This document shows positions 27,001 to 36,394 of a stretch of 64,000 bases of DNA, in pieces. The position numbers and the translations under genes were made by a program. Source of the DNA: Algoriphagus sp. Y33 (GTDB lineage Bacteria > Bacteroidota > Bacteroidia > Cytophagales > Cyclobacteriaceae); assembly GCF_014838715.1 (NCBI RefSeq), contig NZ_CP061947.1, forward strand, positions 434,001 to 498,000, in the 5' to 3' direction. Positions within the stretch are counted from its first letter, which is position 1. Each line of letters starts with the position of its first letter. The notes below the pieces were generated by a model, which saw only the letters and a program-made list of their open reading frames with translations, made no database searches and was not told where the DNA came from.

Positions 27001-30000
27001 TATCAATAATTCAACAGCTAATAATGTCGGGATTTTTGGAGTGATTAAAGACGGTTCTGTCAAAAGACTCGCAATCTTGAATCCTGAAATTACAGGAGGA
27101 ACTGTCGTAGGGAGTTTGGCGGCATTGGTTGTGGGGGGTACTATTCAGGAATGCTACGTTTTTGAAGGCTATGTGTCTGGAGATTTTTTTGTAGGAGGCT
27201 TGATTGGGGTTCTTCAGACCTCGGAGTCTCTTCTTGAAAATTCCTATAGCTACTTGGAAATAAGGCAGAAAACTACCCCGATCCCATCTGGAGGAGGATT
27301 GGTTGGAAACAATCAATCAGGAATCATCAGAAACGTTTACTCTTTATCAACGGTAGCTGGAGAACCCGTGAACAATGGTGCGATTTTAGGTACTGGAAGT
27401 CCATCTCCTGTTCAGTCTTACTTCAACATTGAACTGGCTAGTCCGGATAATGCTAAAGGTGAGGGACTTATCTCCGCAGCCATGAGACAGCAAGCTTCTT
27501 TTGAAAAATGGGATTTTACCAATGTCTGGAAAATAGAAGAGGATAGTAATTTTCCGGTTTTGATTCACAATGAGCAAATTCCGGCGCCAGGCCAATTGGG
27601 TGGAGTGCCAGATGCCAATAATATACTTTATGTGGATCAATCCGTAGATGGCGGACTAAGCAACGGGAATTCATGGGAAAATGCCTATGCTACTCTTCAG
27701 CAAGCATTGGCATATACAGAAGTGAATTGGCTCGGTCAGGATGAGGTTTTAAAAATATACGTAGCTGAAGGAACCTACTTTCCGACAGAAGATACAGATG
27801 AGACGAAGACATTTCAGTTATTCAATAATGTGGAAATCTATGGAGGGTTTCCAAGTGGTGGTGGTACGTTTGACTCCCGAAATTGGAAAGAAAACCAAAC
27901 CATATTAAGTGGGGATATCATCGCTAGAAGCACTAGTCTCATTGAAAGTCCTTTTGCTTTTTCAAATGGCAATTCCCTTCATGTAGTGAGCGGATCTGGA
28001 ACAGATGCCTCAGCTATTTTAGATGGCTTTTATATCAATGCGGGATTTGCAATTGGCGATGGAGAGAAAAGTGACGGGGCAGGGGTTTTTATCAAAACAG
28101 GTAGTCCAAACCTTACCAACTTAATGGTGATTGCAAATCGATCCGGAAGATATGGCGGGGGTATGGCGAATTCTGAAGGTGCTAGCCCAAATCTGCTAAA
28201 CGTTATTTTCAAAGCGAATTATACTTCAAACGGTGGTGGGGGGATGTCAAATTTGGCAAGTAACCCAATACTGGAGAAGGTGAAGTTCATGGAAAACATT
28301 TCGGCGATGAATGGAGGTGGTTTGTATAATTCCAGCGAAAGCTCACCAGAACTTTTGAATGTCGATTTTGTAGGCAATACTTCAAATGGAGGAGCTGGTA
28401 CAGGAAACGTTGGCGGAGGAGGTATGTACAGTGCCGGAGGAAGTCCTATTCTGACAAATGTGAGATTCAGCGGAAATATGGCCTTGAGAAATAATGCCAG
28501 AGGAGGTGCCATCCTAAATAATACATCCAAAACTGTTTTGACCAACGTCACTATCTCCGGCAACACGGCTTATTATGGGGGAGGGATTTACCTTACCCAA
28601 TCTAATAATCAGCCTGAAATCAGAAACTCAATCATTTGGAACAATAAGGACAATACAGGAATAGGGACTGCCAATTCATCACTTCAACTAATAGGAAGTG
28701 TGGGGCCGCAAATCACTTACTCCCTGATTCAAGCACATGATCCCGCCGGTGAGGGGAATATGGATGGAACAATAGCTGAAAACGATCCTGGATTTGTAGA
28801 TCCAATACTGACATTCGGTGTGAGTCCTATTCTCACAGGAGATTTTAGACTTCAGTCCGGATCTCCGGCAAAGAGTAAAGGTAATCAGGCTTATTTTGTT
28901 TCAGGTTTGATTCCTGATCTCGGAGCAGTGGAATCAGATCTGGACGCCAATAGTAGGTTTATTGGGGTCTTGGAGATGGGAGCTTATGAGATTCAGGAAG
29001 ATCTGGAAGAAATAATCATCTCAGTACTTCCAAATCAATCCAAAGCTTACGGGACAGAGGATCCGGATGAATTTTTATACGAATCCAGCAATAATGCAGT
29101 TTCACTCACAGGTTCGTTAGGTAGAGTTTCTGGAGAGGATGTGGGCACCTACGCGATAACTCAGGGAAGTCTGTCTGCGGGGGAAAATTATACCTTGATA
29201 ATCCAAGAGCAGGTTTTCGAAATCACAAAGAAAATACTTGAGGGTGTAAGTTTAGAGAATCAGACTTTTGTGTATGATGGAAACCCTAAATCCCTGACGA
29301 TTGTCGGTGAACTACCGGAAGGTGCCACAGTTTCATTTGAAAATAACTATCGAACGGATGTGGGTACACAGCAGGTGAGAGCAATAGTTAGCGGTGCTGA
29401 TTTTATTGCCTTGATTCTGAATGCCGAGCTTGAAGTAACCCCTGCTGATTTGACTGGGATTACCTTTGAAAGCGAGAGTTTTGAGTTTGATGGCACCCCT
29501 AAAACACTGCAGATATCCGGTACTCTTCCTGTTGGCACATCTGTAGAATATTCCAATAATGGCAGGACGGAGTTAGGCTTGCAGGAAGTTACGGCCACCA
29601 TAACAGGGAATAACTATAAGACCTTAATACTAAAGGCTGATCTGAGTATTAAGCCTGAGAAATTTGATGTAATTGCAATTAAATCCGATCCCACTGGTTT
29701 TGGTCTTTCAGATGGTTCCATTGACTTAGTAGTAACAGGGGGGGTAGAACCTTATACCTATAGCTGGACTCCATCTATCGGTAGTAGTAATAAGGTGGAG
29801 AATTTGCCTGCTGGTTTCTATGACTTTTTAGTGACAGATGATGAGGGTGAAGAGCTTCAGGCAAGAGTTGAATTGCGAAATCCCATTTCATCGGGAGTGC
29901 CTGTTCAGAGTGATTTTGTTACCGATGCTCTGGAAAATTGCTCAGTTCCTCAAGAGGTGAATTTCTCAGATAGATCCAAAAATGCGGATACCTGGCGTTG

Positions 30001-33000
30001 GAATTTTGGAGATGGAACGATCATATCATCCAGCTACGGTTTTTCTCCCAAAAACCCAAAACACACCTATACTGAACCAGGGGATTTCACAGTGTCACTT
30101 ACTATTCAGGATACGGTGACTGGTGTGACTTCCATAAGTTCAAAAATCATTAAAATCCGTGATGTAAAGGCAGATTTTGAAGCTGACAAAACAATAGCTT
30201 GTGGCCCAAATGCCGTGCAGTTTACTGATAAATCTACTGAAGCAAGCAGCTGGCTTTGGGATTTTGGAGATGGCACAAGTTCCACGGAGCAAAACCCAAT
30301 CCATACCTTTGATCATGGCCGGTATTCTGTAAGGCTGACCATATATTCAGATAATGGATGTTCAGATACTGAAGAGAAGATAGGATTTATTGAGATTTTT
30401 GGACCTGTTATTGATTTCTCCTCAGATGTTACAGAAGGCTGTGGTCCACTTACGGTTGCATTTACAGATAAGTCATACAGTGGCTCACCAATGGTAAGTT
30501 GGCTATGGGATTTTGGAGATGGAACCACTTCTAGGTTGCGGAACCCAATTCACGAATATGCCAACCCAGGCACGTATTCAGTGTCATTAAGTGTAGGGAA
30601 CCTGGACTGCCCAACGCCTAAAACGCTGACCAAGACAGATCTGATTCAGGTTAAGATGTTGGATGTAGGTATTTCATTCACTGATGTGACTTGTGAAGGG
30701 GGGGCTGACGGCTCCATTATTGCTACTCCTAACGATGGTGTTGCGCCATTCACTTATGAGTGGAGTACAGGAGGGGAGACAGCTAGCATTGAGGGACTTA
30801 CCGCAGGTAGTTATTCGTTGAAAGTCACCGACTCAAATGGATGTTTTGAAACAAAAGTAATAGAGGTTACAGAACCTATTCCTGCATCTCTCATTACTGT
30901 AGCGGCGACTTCCATAACATATTCAAGTGCCACCTTAGGAGGTGAGATCCTGAATGGATTGGCATGTGCGCAGGAAACAGGAATTGTCTACAGTACTGTT
31001 TCAGGCCCGGATATTTCCGATACCAAGGAGGTAATAGCTTTGGAAGGAAATCAGTTTTCTGGAAATGTTACGGGGCTTCAACTCAATACGATGTATTATG
31101 TGCGAACCTTCAGTACCAATCAGAATGGAGTGACCACCTATGGTAATGAAGTGACTTTTAGCACGTCCAAAAAGGTATTGGAGGTAACAGCTCGTTCAGG
31201 ACAAACCAAAGTATATGGCAATGTTGACCCTTCCTTCACATACACAGCGGAAGGCTTTGAAGCAGGAGACGACGAGCGTATTCTAAGTGGCGAGTTGATA
31301 AGAGAAGCAGGAGAGGAGGTTGGCTTGTATGCCATCCAGCAAGGACAACTTGAAGCTGGAGACAATTACACGGTTAGCTTCACCGGAGCATTTTTCGAAA
31401 TCACCGCTGCAGTTGTAGAGGATGTATCCTTCAATCCTGCCAGTTTCACATACGACGGTACTGAGAAAACCCTATCTATTACCGGAACTTTGCCAGAAGG
31501 AACCTCGGTGAGCTACACCAACAACGGCAGGTCGGATGTAGGAACCCAGGAAGTAACGGCAACCATCACAGGTTCTAACTACAATACGCTGGTATTGACT
31601 GCTGATCTAACCATTACACCTTCAGATATTACGGAAGTAAGGTTAGATGATGCCAGCTTTGTCTTTGACGGCACGGCCAAGTCTCTTACAGTTGATGGGG
31701 ATTTGCCTGAAGGAACATCTGTATCCTATGAAAATAACAGCAGAACAAACGTCGGAACCCAAGAGGTGACGGCAACCATTACCGGTTCGGATTTCACAAC
31801 CTTGGTGCTGACAGCAGACTTGACTATTACTCCTGCTGACATTACGGGAATCACATTCGATGATGCAAGCTTTGTCTTTGACGGAACGGAAAAATCCCTT
31901 GAAATCACGGGCGAACTTCCAGATGGCACGTCAGTGTCTTATTCTGAAAATTCAAGAACAAACATCGGGACACAGGAAGTAACGGCAACGATCACAGGTT
32001 CTAACTACAATACACTGGTATTGACTGCTGATCTAACCATTACACCTTCAGACATTACGGAAGTAACGTTAGATGATGCAAGCTTTGTCTATGACGGCTC
32101 TGCTAAGTCGCTTGCGATTGAAGGTGAGCTTCCGACAGGAACTGCTGTTGCGTACATTAACAACAGCAGAACGGATGTTGGAACCCAAGAAGTGACAGCA
32201 ACGATCACAGCAGACAACTATACCACCCTGGTATTGGCCGCTGATCTGACAGTAACTCCGGCTACAATCACGGATATCATTTTCGAGGATGCAAGCTTCG
32301 TCTACGACGGCACTGAAAAATCATTTGCGATCGCGGGAACACTTCCGGCAGGAACTTCGGTATCTTATGCAAACAATACAAGAACAAACGTAGGAGCACA
32401 GAAAGCAACAGCTACGATCAGTGGCTCGAATTTCGAGACTTTGGTGTTGACAGCAGATTTGACAATCACACCGGCAGATATCTCCGACATCACCTTCGTA
32501 GCTCAAAGCTTTGTCTTTGACGGTACTGAAAAGAGCCTGGCGATCACCGGTGATTTACCAGCGGGAACTTCGGTTGCCTACACCAATAGCGGCCGAACTA
32601 ATGTCGGCACGCAGGAAGTCACGGCAACGATTACAGGTTCTAATTTCACAACCTTGGTATTGACTGCCGATCTGACAATCACACCTGCTACGGTTACAGG
32701 CATCACCTTCGAAGACGACAGCTTCGTCTATAACGGCACTGCGAAGGCTCTTGCGATTACAGGAACACTTCCTGAAGGCACCTCAGTGAGCTATACTGAC
32801 AACAGCAGAACCGATGTTGGAACCCAGGAAGTGACAGCCACGATCACGGGATCAAACTTTACTACATTAGTATTGACCGCAGATCTGACGATCACACCTG
32901 CTGACATTACAGGCATTACCTTTGAAGACGACAGCTTTGTGTACGATGGCATTGCTAAGTCACTGGCTATTGAAGGAGAGTTACCTGAAGGAACTTCAGT

Positions 33001-36000
33001 GAGCTATACTGACAACAGCAGAACGGATGTGGGAACTCAAGAGGTAGCAGCCACAATAACCGGTAGCAACTACACCACAGTTGTATTGACTGCTGATCTG
33101 ACAATCACACCTGCTACGGTTACAGGCATCACTTTCGAAGACGACAGCTTCATCTATGACGGCACTGCGAAGGTTCTTGCGATTACTGGAACACTTCCAG
33201 ATGGTACAAGCGTGAGCTATACCAATAATTCCAGAACGAATGTGGGTACGCAGGAGGTAACAGCAACCATCACGGGTTCCAACTACAATGCATTAGTGTT
33301 GACAGCTGATCTGACAATCACACCTGCTGACATTACAGGCATCACCTTTGAAGACGACAGCTTCGTCTATGACGGCACTGCGAAGGCTCTTGCGATTACT
33401 GGAACACTTCCAGACGGTTCAAGTGTGAGCTATGCTGATAATAGCAGAACGGATGTGGGAATCCAAGAGGTAACGGCAACAATCACCGGTAGCAATTATA
33501 CCACCTTGGTATTGACAGCCGATCTGACGATCACGCCTGCAGACATTGCAGGAGTAACGTTCGAAGACGACAGCTTCGTGTACGACGGTACGGCCAAGTC
33601 GCTCGCGATTACAGGAACACTTCCAGACGGAACAAGTGTAAGCTATACTGACAACAGCAGAACCGATGTAGGAACCCAAGAGGTAACAGTCACGATCACC
33701 GGTAGCAACTATACCACCTTGGTATTGACAGCCGATCTGACGATCACGCCTGCAGACATTGCAGGAGTAACGTTCGAAGACGACAGCTTTGTGTACGATG
33801 GCACTGCCAAGTCGCTAGCCATTTCAGGAACACTTCCAGACGGTTCAAGTGTAAGCTATACTGACAACAGCAGAACCGATGTTGGAACCCAGGAGGTGAC
33901 AGCCACGATCACGGGATCAAACTTTACTACGTTAGTATTGACCGCAGATCTGACGATCACACCTGCAGACATTGCAGGTGTAACGTTCGAAGACGACAGC
34001 TTTGTGTACGATGGCACTGCCAAGTCGCTAGCCATTTCAGGAACACTTCCAGACGGTACAAGTGTAAGCTATACTGACAACAGCAGAACCGATGTCGGAA
34101 CCCAAGAGGTAACAGCCACGATCACCGGTAGCAACTATACTACATTAGTGTTGACAGCTGATCTGACGATCACACCTGCAACAATTACAGACATCACATT
34201 TGATGATGACAGCTTTGTGTTTGACGGCACTGCGAAGGCTCTTTCGATAGATGGCGAGTTGCCAGAAGGAACTTCTGTTAGCTATACCAATAATTCCAGA
34301 ACGGATGTGGGAACCCAGGAAGTGACAGCAACCATTACCGGTTCGGACTTCGCGACCTTGGTGCTTACTGCCGATCTGACAATCACGCCGGCAGATATCT
34401 CCGACATCACCTTCGTAGCTCAAAGCTTTGTCTTTGACGGAACGGAAAAGAGCCTGGCGATCACCGGTGATTTACCAGCGGGAACTTCAGTGACTTATAC
34501 CAACAACAGCAGAACCGATGTTGGAACCCAGGAGGTGACAGCCAGGATCACAGGTGATAACTATACTACTTTGGTATTGACTGCTGATCTGACAGTAACT
34601 CCTGCTGATATCACAGGTATTGCTTTTGAAGACGGCAGCTTTGTCTACGACGGCACAGCCAAGTCGCTTGTTATCACAGGCACCTTGCCTGAAGGAACTT
34701 CGGTAGCTTATACCGACAACAGCAGAACGGAAGTGGGAACGCAGGAAGTAACGGCAACCATTACCGGTTCGGATTTTACAACCTTGGTGCTGACAGCAGA
34801 CTTGACTATTACTCCTGCTGACATCACGGGTGTAACCTTCGAGGATGCAAGTTTTGTCTTTGACGGAACGGAAAAATCCATTGAAATCACGGGCGAACTT
34901 CCAGATGGTACGTCAGTATCTTATTCTGAAAATTCAAGAACAAACGTCGGAACACAGGAAGCAACAGCAACCATTACGGGTTCGAACTTTACTACGTTGG
35001 TACTGACAGCTGACTTGACGGTTACCCCTGCTGATGCCACAGACATTACTTTAGAAGATGGAAGCTTTGTCTTTGACGGCACAACCAAGTCACTTGCCAT
35101 CTCAGGAATACTTCCTGAAGGAACTTCGGTAGCTTATACCAACAACAGCAGAACGGAAGTGGGCTCGCAGGAAGTGACAGCCACGATTACAGGTTCGAAC
35201 TTCACCACGCTGGCATTGACTGCGGATCTAAGTGTGACACAGGCTACCTTGACGATTACAGTGGATAAGGGACTAAGCAAGGTGGTCGGAGAAGCGGATC
35301 CAGAACTGACTTATGCTGCCTCAGGTTTTGCAACGGGTGAGGACGAGGGAGTTCTAAATGGCTCACTTGAAAGAGAATCCGGTGAGGAAGTAGGTACTTA
35401 TACTATCGGAATAGGCACCTTAACTGTAGGTAATAATTATACAATAGCCTTTACGGGAGCTGAATTTGAGATCCTGATGGAGGAAGAGGATGAACCTGAC
35501 ACAATCACCGGCTTTGTAGCCCAAAGTCTGGAAGTCCTTTGGGGTACACCTGAGGCGGAATTGAATGTGCCTGCCGAAACTGTGGTTATCACGTCAGCGG
35601 GAGAGTTTATTAATCTTGCTGTGGAATGGGATCTGATGGGATATGATCCTTTGAAAGCTGGTATTGGCAGCTATTTGGGAACGATAGAAATCCCATCCGG
35701 CCTGATCAATCCTGATGAACTTCAGCCAACACTGGAAGTCACTGTTTTGGCCAAACCGGCACCGGAAGATGTGATTTTGAGCCAAAACAGTTTTGTTGCT
35801 GCTCCCGATCAATTCTTCCAGGAGATAGGAGATTTTACGGTACTTGATCCGACTGACGACCAGCATACATTCAGCCTTCCTGAAGGAGTTCAGGACAATC
35901 AATACTTTGAAGTGCTGGATGGAATCCTGTTCTGGAGCAGTGCTGAGCAGGCTGAAGGCAGGACTAACTTTGTCATTACTTTGCAGGTAACAGATAGAGC

Positions 36001-36322
36001 CGAAAATGTATTGATGAAAGACTTCCAGATTACCCGTGAGAGAACCCCGCTGGATCAGTTGGAAATAGCCAATACTTTTACGCCTAACGGTGATGGAGTA
36101 AACGATATCTGGGGTGTACCTGCTTTACGTTACTATTCCGGGGTCAGGATATCAGTTTTTGCAGTAGGGGGAAAAAGACTCTTCTACACAGAGGACCCGG
36201 ATCTAAGATGGGACGGTATGTTCAATGGCAGAGAGATGCCGGTCGGGGCTTACCTGTATGTGATAGAAGTGGGAGAGACAGGAGAGGTGAAACGTGGGAT
36301 GCTTAACCTTCTTAGTAAATAA
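24089..36322 (+). CDS. Giant T9SS-exported adhesin-like protein with MBG repeats (4077 aa)
   Basis: 4077-aa cell-surface protein. Order from the sequence: signal peptide (aa 1-21); DUF7948-like domain (about 60-265, FTQNQGQW); SBBP beta-propeller repeats (about 270-790, recurring YSTFLAG/YSTYLGG and FPTT); a fibronectin-like domain (about 790-890); GLUG-like region (about 890-1165); right-handed beta-helix with DUF1565-like entry (about 1180-1640); two MBG units (about 1690-1855); SprB repeat; three PKD domains (WNFGDGT/WLWDFGDGT near 1964, 2053, 2139); second SprB repeat; MBG_2; 18 tandem 71-aa MBG units (2443-3720); MBG_2; and a T9SS type B (CHU_C) C-terminal domain with TFTPNGDGVNDIW near aa 3995. 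Secretion by type IX and attachment to the surface is the family expectation. A PorP/SprF gene follows, as is usual for such adhesins. Confidence 0.93.
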   Translation: MRHFSFLLLLIGLIFNHLSIASNQEVQQQFHLERASQNLFIDSINHSGTASKTLDQPAPEEFSLAFTQNQGQWQDNVLAMANGSGFRLWVTLDGLMYDFMNISSLDSTVLGHVVAMDFNSTHSGFVSFNNELDGVANYYNGSDSSQWFEKVPQFGEVLLNNVYEGISLRIYGEKGLPRYDFIVEPGADVALINLDINGAENLHLDRNGDLNYLTSLGKVKQTDLFTYQLIDGEKRKIASSFSFDKKGSVGFEVGEYDPALPLVIDPLVYSTFIGSPSAIGVGISGGAIEVEDGFVYAAGITSYTDYPTTVGAYKSSFAEGSTAMYITKLNKTGTALIYSTFLAEGSTFSLGDMAVENGYVYLTGAAYAGFPTTENAYQKEFSSGGGFLGLVDPDTGEPVYEGIPGFGGLFNPTDAFLTKLSLDGGSLEYSTYLGGAGTDMANGLAVEDGYVYLTGLSGPQKEKNVPFPTTEGAYQRENGFGFLSNTLEESIENLVYQHLYDVFISKFSLDGSELLYSTLLGGDGLEAGNAIILQDGKAIVSGVSTVNFPVTPGAFMTEPKGGNDLFLLRMNESLSELEYSTLIAGSGDESVTRMGGDAENLYLLGTTSDAADFPTTPGSYLSSDANFKAPFLMKFSDFGENLVFSTFVGSLQGVDSELFTDLAVYKGVPYLSGYTTNLNFFTTDNAYQKSGAFQEEYSENPFNQSFVMRLLPSGQTLDYSTLFGGFATYINSIAVENGVVYLEGYSSKFGFEFSEDAYYDGSDITEFNEELLLQKKFVTAIDFELDQFAPEAPQLISPGNGAKKILIRPTFNWELAGNTMLNSTADSYTLQLSTTEDFSGAVIQHDGIEELTFDFTSDLDFGVKYYWRVRGEDAEDSGEWSAVFSFTTVPSEVGDGTVESPWEVGTPEQLNAVRSYLSGHFKVVADIDLSKVSREGGKYWNEGAGWQPIGDGSAPFIGNIAGEGYALEGVFINNSTANNVGIFGVIKDGSVKRLAILNPEITGGTVVGSLAALVVGGTIQECYVFEGYVSGDFFVGGLIGVLQTSESLLENSYSYLEIRQKTTPIPSGGGLVGNNQSGIIRNVYSLSTVAGEPVNNGAILGTGSPSPVQSYFNIELASPDNAKGEGLISAAMRQQASFEKWDFTNVWKIEEDSNFPVLIHNEQIPAPGQLGGVPDANNILYVDQSVDGGLSNGNSWENAYATLQQALAYTEVNWLGQDEVLKIYVAEGTYFPTEDTDETKTFQLFNNVEIYGGFPSGGGTFDSRNWKENQTILSGDIIARSTSLIESPFAFSNGNSLHVVSGSGTDASAILDGFYINAGFAIGDGEKSDGAGVFIKTGSPNLTNLMVIANRSGRYGGGMANSEGASPNLLNVIFKANYTSNGGGGMSNLASNPILEKVKFMENISAMNGGGLYNSSESSPELLNVDFVGNTSNGGAGTGNVGGGGMYSAGGSPILTNVRFSGNMALRNNARGGAILNNTSKTVLTNVTISGNTAYYGGGIYLTQSNNQPEIRNSIIWNNKDNTGIGTANSSLQLIGSVGPQITYSLIQAHDPAGEGNMDGTIAENDPGFVDPILTFGVSPILTGDFRLQSGSPAKSKGNQAYFVSGLIPDLGAVESDLDANSRFIGVLEMGAYEIQEDLEEIIISVLPNQSKAYGTEDPDEFLYESSNNAVSLTGSLGRVSGEDVGTYAITQGSLSAGENYTLIIQEQVFEITKKILEGVSLENQTFVYDGNPKSLTIVGELPEGATVSFENNYRTDVGTQQVRAIVSGADFIALILNAELEVTPADLTGITFESESFEFDGTPKTLQISGTLPVGTSVEYSNNGRTELGLQEVTATITGNNYKTLILKADLSIKPEKFDVIAIKSDPTGFGLSDGSIDLVVTGGVEPYTYSWTPSIGSSNKVENLPAGFYDFLVTDDEGEELQARVELRNPISSGVPVQSDFVTDALENCSVPQEVNFSDRSKNADTWRWNFGDGTIISSSYGFSPKNPKHTYTEPGDFTVSLTIQDTVTGVTSISSKIIKIRDVKADFEADKTIACGPNAVQFTDKSTEASSWLWDFGDGTSSTEQNPIHTFDHGRYSVRLTIYSDNGCSDTEEKIGFIEIFGPVIDFSSDVTEGCGPLTVAFTDKSYSGSPMVSWLWDFGDGTTSRLRNPIHEYANPGTYSVSLSVGNLDCPTPKTLTKTDLIQVKMLDVGISFTDVTCEGGADGSIIATPNDGVAPFTYEWSTGGETASIEGLTAGSYSLKVTDSNGCFETKVIEVTEPIPASLITVAATSITYSSATLGGEILNGLACAQETGIVYSTVSGPDISDTKEVIALEGNQFSGNVTGLQLNTMYYVRTFSTNQNGVTTYGNEVTFSTSKKVLEVTARSGQTKVYGNVDPSFTYTAEGFEAGDDERILSGELIREAGEEVGLYAIQQGQLEAGDNYTVSFTGAFFEITAAVVEDVSFNPASFTYDGTEKTLSITGTLPEGTSVSYTNNGRSDVGTQEVTATITGSNYNTLVLTADLTITPSDITEVRLDDASFVFDGTAKSLTVDGDLPEGTSVSYENNSRTNVGTQEVTATITGSDFTTLVLTADLTITPADITGITFDDASFVFDGTEKSLEITGELPDGTSVSYSENSRTNIGTQEVTATITGSNYNTLVLTADLTITPSDITEVTLDDASFVYDGSAKSLAIEGELPTGTAVAYINNSRTDVGTQEVTATITADNYTTLVLAADLTVTPATITDIIFEDASFVYDGTEKSFAIAGTLPAGTSVSYANNTRTNVGAQKATATISGSNFETLVLTADLTITPADISDITFVAQSFVFDGTEKSLAITGDLPAGTSVAYTNSGRTNVGTQEVTATITGSNFTTLVLTADLTITPATVTGITFEDDSFVYNGTAKALAITGTLPEGTSVSYTDNSRTDVGTQEVTATITGSNFTTLVLTADLTITPADITGITFEDDSFVYDGIAKSLAIEGELPEGTSVSYTDNSRTDVGTQEVAATITGSNYTTVVLTADLTITPATVTGITFEDDSFIYDGTAKVLAITGTLPDGTSVSYTNNSRTNVGTQEVTATITGSNYNALVLTADLTITPADITGITFEDDSFVYDGTAKALAITGTLPDGSSVSYADNSRTDVGIQEVTATITGSNYTTLVLTADLTITPADIAGVTFEDDSFVYDGTAKSLAITGTLPDGTSVSYTDNSRTDVGTQEVTVTITGSNYTTLVLTADLTITPADIAGVTFEDDSFVYDGTAKSLAISGTLPDGSSVSYTDNSRTDVGTQEVTATITGSNFTTLVLTADLTITPADIAGVTFEDDSFVYDGTAKSLAISGTLPDGTSVSYTDNSRTDVGTQEVTATITGSNYTTLVLTADLTITPATITDITFDDDSFVFDGTAKALSIDGELPEGTSVSYTNNSRTDVGTQEVTATITGSDFATLVLTADLTITPADISDITFVAQSFVFDGTEKSLAITGDLPAGTSVTYTNNSRTDVGTQEVTARITGDNYTTLVLTADLTVTPADITGIAFEDGSFVYDGTAKSLVITGTLPEGTSVAYTDNSRTEVGTQEVTATITGSDFTTLVLTADLTITPADITGVTFEDASFVFDGTEKSIEITGELPDGTSVSYSENSRTNVGTQEATATITGSNFTTLVLTADLTVTPADATDITLEDGSFVFDGTTKSLAISGILPEGTSVAYTNNSRTEVGSQEVTATITGSNFTTLALTADLSVTQATLTITVDKGLSKVVGEADPELTYAASGFATGEDEGVLNGSLERESGEEVGTYTIGIGTLTVGNNYTIAFTGAEFEILMEEEDEPDTITGFVAQSLEVLWGTPEAELNVPAETVVITSAGEFINLAVEWDLMGYDPLKAGIGSYLGTIEIPSGLINPDELQPTLEVTVLAKPAPEDVILSQNSFVAAPDQFFQEIGDFTVLDPTDDQHTFSLPEGVQDNQYFEVLDGILFWSSAEQAEGRTNFVITLQVTDRAENVLMKDFQITRERTPLDQLEIANTFTPNGDGVNDIWGVPALRYYSGVRISVFAVGGKRLFYTEDPDLRWDGMFNGREMPVGAYLYVIEVGETGEVKRGMLNLLSK
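31415..35248 (+). repeat. 18 tandem copies of a 213-bp (71-aa) MBG repeat
   Basis: The array spans 3834 nt, exactly 18 x 213, with no insertion or deletion in any unit. Each unit has SFVYDGTAKSL, LPDGTSVSY, NNSRTDVGTQEVTATITGSN and LTADLTITPAD or a close variant. Units 11-13 are nearly identical. Units 6 and 15 (SDITFVAQSFVFDG) share a DNA block nine units apart, and units 2-3 and 16-17 share another fourteen units apart. This shows segmental duplication within the array. Confidence 0.95.
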
Positions 36323-36338
36323 ACAACTGCTTGGAATT

Positions 36339-36373
36339 GGAGGCCGGTGGATAACGGCCGGCTTCCCTTTTTT
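36339..36373 (+). terminator. Hairpin with T run between adhesin and PorP/SprF genes
   Basis: A 9-bp stem (GGAGGCCGG, 36339-36347, with CCGGCTTCC, 36358-36366, one G-T pair), a 10-nt loop and six T residues. It lies only 22 nt before the PorP/SprF start, so it likely attenuates read-through and sets the ratio of the two proteins rather than isolating the genes fully. Confidence 0.75.
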
Positions 36374-36394
36374 AGGATTTTTAATTAATTACAG

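Noticed and set aside
31138-34890. Long minus-strand frames inside the MBG repeat array
   Set aside because: They recur with the 213-bp period and are antisense shadows of the repeat, not separate genes.
31415-35248. Tandem array considered as CRISPR or noncoding satellite
   Set aside because: The unit is 213 bp, always in frame, and encodes MBG domains throughout, with no short repeat-spacer pattern.
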